A stretch of 64,000 bases of DNA from JAIBJN01 sp963838795 (GTDB taxonomy: Bacteria > Actinomycetota > Thermoleophilia > Gaiellales > Gaiellaceae), in contig CAWISL010000001.1 of NCBI GenBank assembly GCA_963838795.1, positions 186,001 through 250,000 of the forward strand. Direction: 5' to 3'. The first letter of the stretch is position 1, and each line of letters opens with the position of its first letter. This document shows positions 43,169 through 52,083 of the stretch, piece by piece. The notes beneath the pieces are model-generated. The model worked only from the letters and a program-made list of their open reading frames with translations, was not told the origin of the DNA and ran no database searches. Both the position numbers and the translations under genes were made by a program.

Positions 43169-44963
43169 ATGGCCGAGATCGCCGCCAGGCCCACGCGCGC
43201 GATTCGCCGTCGCCGGCGCAGCCGCGCGGCGACGATCGCCCTGGTCGTCTCCCTTCTCGTGCTGGCGGCGGGGGCGGCGCTGCTCGTCCGCGCCTCGATG
43301 GTGCGCGACGCCGTGCTCCCGGGCGTCTCGGTCGCCGGAGTGGACGTCGGCGGCCTCTCCGACGCGGCCGCCCGGGCGAAGCTCCAGGCCGAGCTGGCCC
43401 CGCGGCTGGTAGAGCCTGTGCAGCTCTCCGTGGGAGACAGCGAGCTCGTGATCCAGCCGGACAAGGCCTTCACGCTCGACGTCGCCGCGACGGAGGAGCG
43501 CGCCTACCAGGCGGGGCGTGCGTCGGTGCTCGGCCGGCTCGGGGCGCTCGTCGCTCCCTTCGCGTTCACGAGCGAGGTCGAGCCTGTTCTCGACGTCCTT
43601 CCGGCCGAGCGCAGCAGGCTTCGAGCGCAGCTGCTCGAGCTGACCACGAGGCCTGTGAACGCGCACCTGGCCATGGAGGGCGGGGAGGTCGTCGTCCGCC
43701 CCTCGACGCCCGGGACCGCGGTCGACGTCGACGAGCTGCTGGCGTCGCTCCGCGCCGCAGCCCTGACGGGCTCGGGCCAGGTGACGGCGCGCGTCCACGA
43801 GGTCGCGCCGACCATCACCACGGAGGAAGCGGAGGCGGTTGCGGTGGACACGCGGGAGCTCGTGTCGGCGCCGGTCGGCATCCAGCTGAGGAAAGAGCGC
43901 GTCGGCGCGCTCTCCGCGGCCCGGCTCGCCGCGATCGTGGGCTTCCAGGCGGCCGCCGGGACGTACCGGCTAGTCCTCGAGCCCGAAGGGCTCCGCGCGG
44001 CGCTCCTCCCGATGGTGAAGACGACCCTCCGCGAGCCCGTCGACGCGGGCTTCCGCATCGGCGCGAAGCGTGTCCGGGTCGTGCCGGCGAAGCCGGGTAC
44101 GACGCTCGACATGCGGAGGGCCCAGGAGGCCGTTCTCGCGGCGGGCCTCGGCCCCGGGAAGCGACTCGCCGTCGTGGGGCTCACCGCGCTGGCGGCCGAC
44201 CTGACGACGAAGGAGGCGAAGGCGCTCGGGATCCGCGAGGAGGTCTCGTCCTTCACGACCGACATGGGCGAGTCGTCGGCCAACAGGATCTGGAACGTGC
44301 ACCTGCTCGGCGACTACCTCGACGGGACGATCGTCAAAGCCGGCGAGACCTTCTCCTACAACAAGGCGGTCGGCCCGCGGACGGTCGAGCGCGGCTTCCG
44401 GGAGGGCCAGATGATCTGGGGCGGCGTCCTCATCCCCTCCATCGGCGGCGGCGTCTGTCAAACGGCGACGACCATCTTCAACACCGCGTTCGAGGCGGGG
44501 CTGCCGATCCTCTCGCGCTCGAACCACGCGTTCTACATCAGCCACTACCCGATGGGGCGCGACGCGACGGTCTCGTGGGGCGGCCCCGAGTTCGTCTTCC
44601 GCAACGACCTGAAGAACGCGATCCTGATCAAGGTGCGGTACACGGCGTCGACGTTCACGGTCACCTTCTACGGGACGAAGCAGGGCCGTAAGGTGGAGTC
44701 CAGGACGACCTCGCCCACGAGCTACACGCAGCCCGAGCTCCAGTACGCCGTCGACCCGGGCGCGCCTCCGAACTCCGTCAGCCGCACGGCGGCGCGGAGG
44801 GCCCGGTTTCGACGTGACCGTCTACCGCAAGGTCTTCGAGCGCGGGGAGCTGATCCGGGAGGACAGCTTCTTCACGCGCTACAAGCCGCAGAACCCGACC
44901 GCGATCTACGGCCCCGGGAAGACGCCCCCCGGCCCGTACTTCACCCTTCCCTCGAGCGCGTAG
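43169..44963 (+). CDS. VanW-family protein with peptidoglycan-binding-like domain, frameshifted
   Basis: About 597 residues from ATG 43169. One N-terminal membrane anchor (A-T-I-A-L-V-V-S-L-L-V-L-A-A-G-A-A-L-L) is followed by repeated YoaR-type putative peptidoglycan-binding units, each built on L-P-G-V-S-V-A-G-V-D-V-G-G-L or similar. A VanW core follows at about residues 365-520: F-T-T-D-M-G-E-S-S-A-N-R, A-G-E-T-F-S-Y-N, I-G-G-G-V-C-Q-T-A-T-T. A frame change near 44795 is needed to reach the real end (F-D-V-T-V-Y-R-K-V-F, P-Y-F-T-L-P-S-S-A). It is likely an extracytoplasmic cell-wall protein. Confidence 0.82.
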
Positions 44964-44983
44964 TCGGTTAGAGTCCCGCCGCG

Positions 44984-45568
44984 ATGAACCCGCAGGCGGC
45001 GACTCTCAGGCTCGCGGTCTTTCCGCGCTCGGGGCTCCTCGTCGACGTTCTCCTCGTCGTCGCGGGGGCCGGCCTCGTCTCGCTCTGCGCCCAGATCGAG
45101 ATCCCGCTCGGCTTCACGCCGGTCCCGATCTCCGGGCAGACGTTCGCCGTCCTGCTCGTGGGTGCCTCGCTCGGACCGCTGCTCGGCGCAGCGAGCCTGC
45201 TCCTGTACTTCTGCGTCGGCCTGATCGGCGCTCCCGTCTATTCGGGCGGGGACGGAGGCTGGGAGATCGTCCACGGCGCGACCGGCGGCTACCTCGTGGG
45301 CTTCATCGTCGCCGCGGCGCTCACCGGCTGGCTCGCGCAGCGCCGGTGGGACCGCCACTTCAACTCGGCGGTGGCGGCCATGCTCTCGGGGAGCGTGGTC
45401 ATCTACCTCTTCGGCCTTCCCTGGCTGGCAAAGGAGATCGGAACCGGGCTCGAGGGGACGCTCGAGGCCGGCCTCTATCCGTTCGTCATCGGCGACCTGA
45501 TCAAGCTCTACCTCGCCGGAATGCTCCTCCCTGGCGCCTGGAAGCTCGTCAAGCGCCTCCGAGCTTAG
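44984..45568 (+). CDS. bioY: Biotin transporter BioY (ECF substrate-binding subunit)
   Basis: 194 residues, six hydrophobic helices. BioY motifs: Q-I-E-I-P-L-G-F-T-P-V-P-I-S-G-Q-T-F, G-A-P-V-Y-S-G-G, and the P-F-V-I-G-D-L-I-K-L motif near the C-terminus. It takes up biotin with a shared ECF energising module not present here. The biotin-dependent carboxylase genes later in the window give the need. Starts 20 bases after the VanW gene. Confidence 0.93.
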   Translation: MNPQAATLRLAVFPRSGLLVDVLLVVAGAGLVSLCAQIEIPLGFTPVPISGQTFAVLLVGASLGPLLGAASLLLYFCVGLIGAPVYSGGDGGWEIVHGATGGYLVGFIVAAALTGWLAQRRWDRHFNSAVAAMLSGSVVIYLFGLPWLAKEIGTGLEGTLEAGLYPFVIGDLIKLYLAGMLLPGAWKLVKRLRA

Positions 45569-45642
45569 GACGTCGAGCCGGCACTCCCCGCACTCACGGA
45601 TGCCGCCTGCGACGCGGCGCCGGATCGTCGTGCTCGCCCTTG

Positions 45643-45662
45643 CGCGTACGAACCGGTACGCG
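45643..45662. promoter_or_regulatory. CGCGTAC/GTACGCG palindrome upstream of the SRPBCC gene
   Basis: Perfect 7-bp arms separated by 6 bp in the 230-bp gap after bioY. Otherwise I see nothing coding in 45569-45798. It may be an operator for the gene at 45799. Confidence 0.3.
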
Positions 45663-45798
45663 ACTGCGAGCGATCACGGCGCCCGGCTTGGTCGCAGCCG
45701 CCCCCGCGAGCACGTGAAGTACCGGCCCGACGTCCTGCCACGTTTCAGCCAGGACCTCCCGGGTAGGCGTCAGGGACGCAACCCAAGGGAGGAGAAAC

Positions 45799-46222
45799 AT
45801 GGCCAGCATCACCGAGTCCATCGACGTCCAGGTGCCGGTGCGGACGGCGTACGACCAATGGACGCAATTCGAGGAGTTCCCACGGTTCATGGAGGGCGTG
45901 CAATCCGTCGACCAGATCGACGCGGCGCATCTCCGCTGGGTGGCCGGCGCGGGCGCCAAGCAGTACGCCTGGACCGCGGAGATCACCGAGCAGCAACCCG
46001 ACGAGCGCGTCGCGTGGAAGACGATCGACGGCCACGGTAACGCGGGCGTCGTCACCTTCGACCGCATCGGCGCGGGCGAGACGAGAGTGACCGTGCAGAT
46101 GAAGCACGAGACCGAGGGTCTCCTGGAGCAGGTGGGCAGCGCCTTCGGCCTGGACAGCCGGCGCGTGCGAGGAGACCTCGAGCGCTTCAAGGATCTCGTC
46201 GAAGGCGGCGCAGCGGGTCTAG
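45799..46222 (+). CDS. SRPBCC (polyketide-cyclase-like) protein, frameshifted at the end
   Basis: About 140 residues from ATG 45799 with GGAGGAGA just upstream. Family pattern: S-I-D-V-Q-V-P-V-R-T-A-Y-D-Q-W-T-Q-F-E-E-F-P-R-F-M, then E-Q-Q-P-D-E-R-V-A-W-K-T, and a long C-terminal helix ending E-R-F-K-D-L-V-E. The uninterrupted frame runs on through the opposite LOG gene, which is not credible. A frame change near 46195 leads to TAG 46220-46222, sharing a CTAG with the LOG stop. Probably a lipid- or cyclic-ligand-binding stress-type protein; ligand unknown. Confidence 0.7.
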
Positions 46223-46932
46223 TCGAAAGACCCAGGGCGGGCGTCGCCCTGCGCGGCGCCCGCCCGACTTTCGTAGGCGGTGACGATGAGGCGGACAACC
46301 TCCTCCGGGTCGTCCGTGACGTGGAGGTTGTCCCAGTCCTCGGGCGAGATCATGCCGCCGGCAAGCAGCGGGTCGCGGATCCAGTCGAGGAGCCCCCGCC
46401 AGTAGCTCGCATCGACGAGCACGACCGGGAAGTCGAAGATCTTGCCGGTCTGGATCAGGGTCATCGCCTCGAAGAGCTCGTCCAGCGTGCCGAAGCCGCC
46501 CGGGAAGATGACGAAGCCCTCCGCGGCCTTCACGAACATCGTCTTGCGGACGTAGAAGTGCTCGAAGACGACGTCGACGTCCAGGTACGGGTTCGAGCGC
46601 TGCTCGTGGGGGAGGACGATGTTGAAGCCGACGGAGAGCCCGCCTCCCTCGCGGGCGCCTCGGTTCGCCGCCTCCATCACGCCGGGGCCGCCGCCGGTGA
46701 CGACTGCGAAGCCTGCCTCGGCGAATCGCCGCCCGACGTCGCGAGCCGCCCGAGCGGCGGCGTGGTCCTCGGCCACCCGGGCCGAGCCGAAGATCGTCAC
46801 GGCCGGCTTGGGCAGGTCGGCGACCTTGTCGAAGCCGAGCAGGAACTCGTCGCCGATCTGGCGCGCGTGCAGGAGCTGCGCGCCCTCCGTGCTCTCGAGG
46901 ATGAGCCGGTCGTCGTCGTCCCGGGCGCCCAC
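46219..46932 (-). CDS. LOG family protein (TIGR00730-type)
   Basis: 237 residues from GTG 46932, which overlaps the upstream protease stop by one base. Conserved V-T-G-G-G-P-G-V-M-E-A-A-N-R-G-A and the active-site P-G-G-F-G-T-L-D-E-L-F-E. Members hydrolyse the N-glycosidic bond of nucleoside 5'-monophosphates (cytokinin-activating enzymes in plants); older annotations as lysine decarboxylase are wrong. Co-transcribed with the site-2 protease homologue. Confidence 0.88.
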   Translation of the reverse strand: MGARDDDDRLILESTEGAQLLHARQIGDEFLLGFDKVADLPKPAVTIFGSARVAEDHAAARAARDVGRRFAEAGFAVVTGGGPGVMEAANRGAREGGGLSVGFNIVLPHEQRSNPYLDVDVVFEHFYVRKTMFVKAAEGFVIFPGGFGTLDELFEAMTLIQTGKIFDFPVVLVDASYWRGLLDWIRDPLLAGGMISPEDWDNLHVTDDPEEVVRLIVTAYESRAGAAQGDARPGSFD

Positions 46933-47810
46933 TAGAAGGTGCGCTCGATGTACGTCGCGCTCATGGCGAAGGCGAGCACCGCCGCCAGGCCTACGTAGGT
47001 GACCGCGACGACCGAGCGCTGCCACGCCTCGATCGCGTAGTACTCGGCGACGCCGGGGTCGTTGCGGGTGCGCCAGCGGCGCCAGACCTCCATCCCGCCG
47101 ATCACGAGCACGAGGATCAGGATGAAGTTCGGGCGCAGGATCGTCAGCCCGAGCAGCAGCAGGAGCCCGACCGCCCAGAGCGCCGGGTGCAGCGCCGCGA
47201 CGGCCCGGCCGCCGTCGAGCGGCGAGACCGGGATCAGGTTGAAGAGGTTCAGGAAGAAGCCCGTGAAGGCAAGCGCGAGCAAGAGCTCCGAGTCGAGCGC
47301 CTCGCCGGCCGCCCAGACGCCGAAGGCGGCGAGGCTGCCGACGATCGGCCCCGCGAGCGCCACCTGCGCCTCCTTCCACACGTTGTGCGGCATCTGCTTC
47401 ATGCCGACGACGGCGCCGAGGAAGGGGATGAAGAGCGGGGCGGAGGCCGGGATTCCCTGCCGGCGCAGCTCGAGCACGTGCCCGAGCTCGTGGACGAGGA
47501 GCAGGAACACGAGCCCGACCGCGAAGCGCCAGCCCCAGATCCAGGCATAGGCGGCGATGGACACGAGCGCCGTGGCCGACGTAGCGAAGATCTTGAGCTT
47601 GAAGATCGCGAGGATCGCCGCCTTGAACTTGAAGATGAGGAAGCCGAGAGCGGCGATCGGGGCCCAGAACTTCCGCAGGAGATCGCCGAGGCCTCCACGG
47701 GGGTGGATGGGCTCGTAGTCGCGGTAGGCGTGCTCGTCCCCGTTTTCGGCCGGCGGGTCGAGCTCGTAGCCGCGCGTTTCCGGCTCCTGCTGCGGGGTCA
47801 GGCTGCTCAC
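46932..47810 (-). CDS. Site-2 protease homologue (M50 family)
   Basis: 292 residues from GTG 47810. Intramembrane zinc protease: H-E-L-G-H in the helix L-V-F-L-L-L-V-H-E-L-G-H-V-L-E, and the third ligand in N-L-I-P-V-S-P-L-D-G-G-R. Six or so hydrophobic helices; the about 60-residue N-terminal cytosolic segment is polar. No PDZ domain. Substrates are unknown; relatives cleave anti-sigma factors or membrane regulators. Forms an operon with LOG. Confidence 0.87.
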   Translation of the reverse strand: MSSLTPQQEPETRGYELDPPAENGDEHAYRDYEPIHPRGGLGDLLRKFWAPIAALGFLIFKFKAAILAIFKLKIFATSATALVSIAAYAWIWGWRFAVGLVFLLLVHELGHVLELRRQGIPASAPLFIPFLGAVVGMKQMPHNVWKEAQVALAGPIVGSLAAFGVWAAGEALDSELLLALAFTGFFLNLFNLIPVSPLDGGRAVAALHPALWAVGLLLLLGLTILRPNFILILVLVIGGMEVWRRWRTRNDPGVAEYYAIEAWQRSVVAVTYVGLAAVLAFAMSATYIERTF

Positions 47811-47956
47811 CGACTCATCGTAGCTGCGGCCCCTCGGAACGCCCCAGGTCGGACCATGGACATTGAGGGCCTGATGGGATTTGATCGGCACGGCGGCGTA
47901 GACAGCCGTCCACTGGCCTGTCTCGGCCAGCGCAACCAGGAGCGAAAGGAGTCCTG

Positions 47957-48475
47957 ATGAAGGAGCGAAGATGGAAGCTCGTCGCGCTACTCGCGGCGGG
48001 CGTTGCGATCGGCGTGATGATCGTGGGGACACCGGCGGGAGCGCACATCGGCAATAGCGTGAGCCACCTTTGGAACCAGCACCTGAGGCCCAAGGCGGAC
48101 AAGCGCTACGTCAACGAAAGCGAGCTCTTGTCGGCCGTCGTGAACGCCGACGGGACGATCGCACGTGGGAACGGCGTGACAGCGGTTGTCACCGCCGGGA
48201 CGGGCAACTATCGGGTGGAATTCGACCGGAACGTCAGGCAGTGTGCCTACGTCGGCACGATCGGCCTTTCCGGCGCCAGCGGGACGTCGGCTCCCGGCTT
48301 CATCACGGTGGTCGGGGACGCGCTGAGCGTCAACGGCGTCTTCGTGACGACCGACGATTCCGCGGCCGCCAGCACGAATCTTGGCTTCCACCTGGTCGTC
48401 GACTGCGCAAGGAAGACGTCGCCGGCGAGGGTGGTCGCCCCGCGCGGCGGAGGCGGCAGCGACAACCAAGGCTGA
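47957..48475 (+). CDS. Secreted protein of a two-gene paralogous family (copy 1)
   Basis: 172 residues. Signal peptide (K-L-V-A-L-L-A-A-G-V-A-I-G-V-M-I-V-G-T-P-A-G-A) and then H-I-G-N-S-V-S-H-L-W-N-Q-H-L-R-P-K-A-D-K-R-Y, an N-terminal block that is nearly the same in the gene at 48614. The rest is a beta-rich domain (T-G-N-Y-R-V-E-F-D-R-N-V-R-Q-C-A-Y) with two Cys and a Gly-rich end. The leader carries the same GCGAAAGGAGTC ribosome site as copy 2. Function unknown; the conserved H-L-W...R-P-K-A-D block may bind a shared partner or mediate display. Confidence 0.65.
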   Translation: MKERRWKLVALLAAGVAIGVMIVGTPAGAHIGNSVSHLWNQHLRPKADKRYVNESELLSAVVNADGTIARGNGVTAVVTAGTGNYRVEFDRNVRQCAYVGTIGLSGASGTSAPGFITVVGDALSVNGVFVTTDDSAAASTNLGFHLVVDCARKTSPARVVAPRGGGGSDNQG

Positions 48476-48499
48476 GAAGCTTCCGCCTCCGAGTGTGTT

Positions 48500-48525
48500 C
48501 GACGGGGGCCTTCGGGCCCCCGTCG
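48500..48525 (+). terminator. UUCG-loop hairpin terminator
   Basis: An 11-bp perfect stem (48500-48510 against 48515-48525) capped by TTCG closes the first secreted-protein gene. Confidence 0.85.
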
Positions 48526-48613
48526 CTGTCGGCGAATCACTCCAACGGGTGGGCGACTCCGGCCGACGTCTCGACCTTAATGCGACGGGCGTCGTCAAGC
48601 GAAAGGAGTCGAG

Positions 48614-49144
48614 GTGCAGGAGCGCAGGTGGAAGGTCGTCGCGCTGCTCGCGACGGGAATCGTGATCGGCGTCGTCATGGCGGGCTCGCCGGCAGGAGCC
48701 CACGTGGGCGGAACCGTCAACCATCTGTGGGGCCATCTGAAGCCCAAGGCGGACGCGCGGTACGAGCGGCCTGTGATCCAGCCGGGCCAGACGGTTCGCG
48801 GAACGATCGGTTTCCGGGCCGAGGCGTCGGCTGCAGGCGTCGAGTTCGGGGCCAACGCGAGCCTGCCTCGCGCAGCGCCTGTCGGCCTGGACGACGCTCA
48901 CGTGGAGGTCGCCGGTACCGACGGCAGCGTCACGGAGTGCCCGGGCACCTACTTCAACCCGACGGCGGCACCGGGTTACGTGTGCATCTATCCCCACACG
49001 CTGACGTTCGCAACCGTGAACGGCGGTCACATGTGGGGCGTTAGCGACAACGGCAAGTGGGGCTTCCAGGTGTCCTGGAACTCCACGGCGGCAAACGTCA
49101 CCGCGTTCTTCGGCACCTGGGCCTACCGGGCGCCGACGAGCTAG
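48614..49144 (+). CDS. Secreted protein of a two-gene paralogous family (copy 2)
   Basis: 176 residues from GTG 48614. Signal peptide and the block H-V-G-G-T-V-N-H-L-W-G-H-L-K-P-K-A-D-A-R-Y match copy 1 closely. The body differs: a different beta-rich domain with one Cys pair (E-C-P-G, Y-V-C-I-Y) and many aromatic residues near the end (W-G-F-Q-V-S-W, F-F-G-T-W-A-Y). A shared delivery module with different C-terminal domains is apparent. Followed by a hairpin overlapping the end of the convergent moaX. Confidence 0.65.
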   Translation: MQERRWKVVALLATGIVIGVVMAGSPAGAHVGGTVNHLWGHLKPKADARYERPVIQPGQTVRGTIGFRAEASAAGVEFGANASLPRAAPVGLDDAHVEVAGTDGSVTECPGTYFNPTAAPGYVCIYPHTLTFATVNGGHMWGVSDNGKWGFQVSWNSTAANVTAFFGTWAYRAPTS

Positions 49145-49157
49145 CGCACTCTCGGTA

Positions 49158-49181
49158 GGGCGCGGCTCACGAGCCGCGCCC
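49158..49181 (+). terminator. Hairpin terminator overlapping the 3' end of the MoaD-MoaE gene
   Basis: 10-bp perfect stem (49158-49167, 49172-49181) with a 4-nt loop, 13 bases after the copy 2 stop. Confidence 0.7.
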
Positions 49182-49805
49182 GATCCACTCCTCGCCGCCC
49201 TCGTAGACCTCCTTCTTCCACAGGGGGACGTCGACCTTGAGGGTGTCGATCGCCTCCTTGCAAGCGGCGAGGGCGTGCTCGCGATGCGGGGCGGAGACGG
49301 CGATGGCGACGCTCGTCTCGCCGATTCCGACGCGGCCGATCCGGTGCGCCATGGCCACCTTGCAGAGCTCGTAGCGGGTCGCCAGCGCCTCGGCGATCTC
49401 GGCCATCACCTTCTCGGCCATGCCTTCGTAGGCCTCGTACTCGAGGTGGACGACGGTGCGTCCGCGCGACTCGATCCGCGTCGTCCCCATGAAGGTGGCG
49501 ATGGCCCCTGCACGCTCGTCCGCGACCTCGGCGATCACCGCGTCGACGTCGATCGGGTCGGGCGTGAGCCGGAACGCACCGCCCGAGACCGGCGGGATCA
49601 GGGCGACCTCGTCGCCCTCCGAGAGCAGGCGGTCGCCCGCCGCATAGTCCTTGTTGACGGCATAGAGGAGGCCCTCGGGCTCCTCGCCCAGGCCAAGCGA
49701 CGCCCAGACGTCGGCGAGGCGCGCGCCGGTGGGAAGGTCGAGCTCACGCTCGCCCGTGCCGGCCTGCTCGCGCAGCCCGGCGAACAGCCGCACCCGGATC
49801 CTCAT
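49167..49805 (-). CDS. moaX: Fused molybdopterin synthase MoaD-MoaE (MoaX type)
   Basis: 212 residues. Residues 1-76 are a complete MoaD ubiquitin-like domain ending P-P-V-S-G-G (Gly75-Gly76), the end that must be a free thiocarboxylate. Residue 77 continues straight into MoaE (residues about 80-210) with its F-M-G-T-T-R, R-I-G-R-V-G-I-G-E-T-S-V and final W-K-K-E-V-Y-E-G-G-E-E-W-I-G. In the mycobacterial MoaX fusion the chain is cleaved after the Gly pair; the same is expected here. The pair makes molybdopterin for molybdoenzymes. Confidence 0.92.
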   Translation of the reverse strand: MRIRVRLFAGLREQAGTGERELDLPTGARLADVWASLGLGEEPEGLLYAVNKDYAAGDRLLSEGDEVALIPPVSGGAFRLTPDPIDVDAVIAEVADERAGAIATFMGTTRIESRGRTVVHLEYEAYEGMAEKVMAEIAEALATRYELCKVAMAHRIGRVGIGETSVAIAVSAPHREHALAACKEAIDTLKVDVPLWKKEVYEGGEEWIGRGS

Positions 49806-49875
49806 GCAGTCAGGTTACGCGGCCAGCCGCTCGGGCTTCTAGGGCCCGTGCCAGCCCCGGAAGTAGGATCCAAGC

Positions 49876-51460
49876 ATGGCCACGGCCGAGGAGCGCCGCG
49901 AGACCGACTCCGGCATCGAGGTCAAGCCGGTCTACACGGAGAAGGACGTCGAGGGCGTCGAGCCCGGGCTCCCCGGTGAGTTCCCCTTCACGCGGGGGCC
50001 CTATCGAGACATGTACCGCGGCCGGCCGTGGACGATCCGCCAGTACGCCGGGTTCGCATCGGCCGAGGAGACGAACGCGACGCTTCCGCTACCTGCTGGA
50101 GCAGGGCCAGACCGGGCTGTCCGTGGCGTTCGACCTGCCCACCCAGCTCGGCTACGACTCCGACGACCCGCGGGCCGCCGGCGAGGTCGGCCGCACCGGA
50201 GTTGCGATCGACTCGCTCGCCGACATGGAGGTCCTCTTCGACGGCATTCCGCTCGGCGAGGTCTCCACGTCGATGACCATCAACGCGCCCGCCGCGCTGC
50301 TGCTCCTCCTCTATGAGCTCGTCGCCGAGGGGCAGGGCGTGCCGGGCGAGCGCCTCCGCGGGACGGTGCAGAACGACATCCTCAAGGAGTACGTCGCCCG
50401 CGGGAACTACATCTTCCCCCCGCGCCCGTCCATGCGACTGACGACTGATCTCTTCGCCTATTGCCACGATCGCCTCCCTCGCTGGAACACGATCTCGATC
50501 TCCGGCTACCACATCCGCGAAGCGGGCTCGACCGCCGTCCAGGAGCTCGCCTTCACGCTCGCCCACGGGATCGCCTACGGCGAGGCGGCGGTCGCGGCCG
50601 GCCTCTCCCCCGACGATCTCGGCGAGCGGCTCTCCTTCTTCTTCAACGCCCACAACCACTTCTTCCAGGAGGTGGCGAAGTTCCGGGCGGCGCGAAGCCT
50701 CTGGGCCCGGATCATGCGCGACCGATTCGGCGTCACGAACCCGCGGGCGCAAGCCTTGAGGTTCCATGCGCAGACCGGCGGCTCGACGCTGACCGCCCAG
50801 CAGCCGGAGAACAACGTCGCCCGGGTGACCGTGCAGGCGCTCTCGGCGGTCTGCGGCGGTGCGCAGTCGATCCACACCAACGCGTTCGACGAGGCGCTGG
50901 CGCTTCCGACGGAACGGAGCGCCCGCATCGCGCTGCGAACGCAGCAGATCCTGCAGCACGAGGCGGGCGGCACCGACACTGCCGACCCGCTCGCCGGCTC
51001 CTACTTCGTCGAGTCGCTGACGAGGGAGCTGGAGGAGCGCGCCTGGGAGCTGATCGGGCGGATCGACGAGCTCGGCGGTGCCGTCGCGGCCGTCGAGCAG
51101 GGGTTCCAGCAGCGGGAGATCGAGGAGGCCGCGTACGCGTTCGAGCGACAGGTCGAGACCGGCGAGCGCGTCGTCGTCGGCGTCAACCGCTTCGCCGAGG
51201 ACGACGCAGAGGAGATGGAGCTCCACCGTCTCGATCCCGAAGCGGAGGGGCGCCAGGTCGAAAGGACTCGGCGCGTCCGGGCCGAGCGGGACACGGCCGG
51301 GGTCGAGGCCGCCCTCGGCAAGGTGCGCGAGGCTGCGCTCGGCGAGACGAACCTGCTCGCCCCGATCCGGGAGGCGCTCGCCGCCCACGCCACCGTGGGC
51401 GAGGTCTGCGGCGTCCTGCGGGAGGAGCTCGGCATGTACGACGCGCACCTCGCGCCGTGA
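49876..51460 (+). CDS. Methylmalonyl-CoA mutase large-subunit catalytic domain, frameshifted
   Basis: About 528 residues: the acyl-CoA-binding TIM barrel only, with no B12-binding domain, so a small partner subunit is needed (not in the window). R-P-W-T-I-R-Q-Y-A-G-F-A and P-S-M-R-L are present. The Tyr and Arg there correspond, I believe, to the pair that marks methylmalonyl- rather than isobutyryl-CoA mutases. A frame change near 50085 (inside N-A-x-R-F-R-Y-L-L-E-Q-G) is required. Start ATG 49876. The gene after it starts within the stop (GTGA). Function: rearrangement of methylmalonyl-CoA to succinyl-CoA. Confidence 0.9.
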
Positions 51461-51961
51461 GGCTCGAGGACGGCGCGATCGTGCTACGTCGCCTGGAGGA
51501 AGGCGATGCGCCCGCGCTTGTCGTCGCGATCGGTGAAGATCCCGACCTCGACCGCTGGACCCAGATTCCGTTCCCGTACACGGAAGCCCACGCGCGCGAG
51601 TTCATCGCGTCCACCGATGAGCTCGGCGTTCGCCATTCTCGATCGCGCGAGCGGGGAGCTCCTCGGCGGCATCGGCGCACGGATCCATGACTTGGCGATC
51701 GTCGAGGTCGGCTACTGGGTCAAGGCCGATGCGCGGGGACGAGGCGTGGCTACCCGGGCGCTGGGCCTGATCGCGCGCTACGCGTTCGACGAGCTCGGGG
51801 CCGCCCGCGTACAGCTGAGGACCGAGCCCGACAACGTCGGGTCGCAACGCGTCGCCGAGAAGGCTGGCTTCAGCCACGAAGGGACTTTGCGCTCCCTCCT
51901 GGACTTCAAGGGCCGGCGCCGTGACGCCGAGATGTTCTCGCTCCTCCCGGAGGACCTCTAG
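51457..51961 (+). CDS. GNAT acetyltransferase (RimJ/RimL type), frameshifted
   Basis: About 168 residues from GTG 51457, overlapping the mutase stop. N-terminal half V-L-R-R-L-E-E-G-D-A-P-A-L and W-T-Q-I-P-F-P-Y-T. After a frame change near 51620 comes the acetyl-CoA site (G-Y-W-V-K-A-D-A-R-G-R-G-V-A-T-R-A) and the R-V-A-E-K-A-G-F-S-H-E-G-T motif. RimJ/RimL-like enzymes acetylate N-terminal or other amines; target unknown. Translational coupling to the mutase gene may only be positional. Confidence 0.75.
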
Positions 51962-52083
51962 ACGCGCCCGCGCGGAGGGGCCGGCCGCTGGCCTCCCTCC
52001 GCTGCAACCGTAACGAGAAAAGGCGCACGGGTGGTACGCGGAATGTGCCGATTCCGTGCCAGCGGAGAAGTAAGCTCCCGCCC

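Noticed and set aside
46219..46932. Lysine decarboxylase
   Set aside because: The P-G-G-x-G-T-x-x-E motif marks the LOG phosphoribohydrolase family; the decarboxylase name is a legacy error.
46223..46935. Extension of the SRPBCC reading frame across the LOG gene to a 378-residue protein
   Set aside because: The extra sequence is antisense to the well-conserved LOG protein and has no domain; a frame change and shared CTAG stop explain it better.
44964..49875. Riboswitches upstream of bioY, moaX or the mutase gene
   Set aside because: The gaps are 20-70 bases with no conserved structural core recognisable.
40074..51961. In-frame TGA (selenocysteine) as the cause of the broken genes
   Set aside because: Where genes break, the protein continues in a different frame, not beyond a TGA in the same frame.
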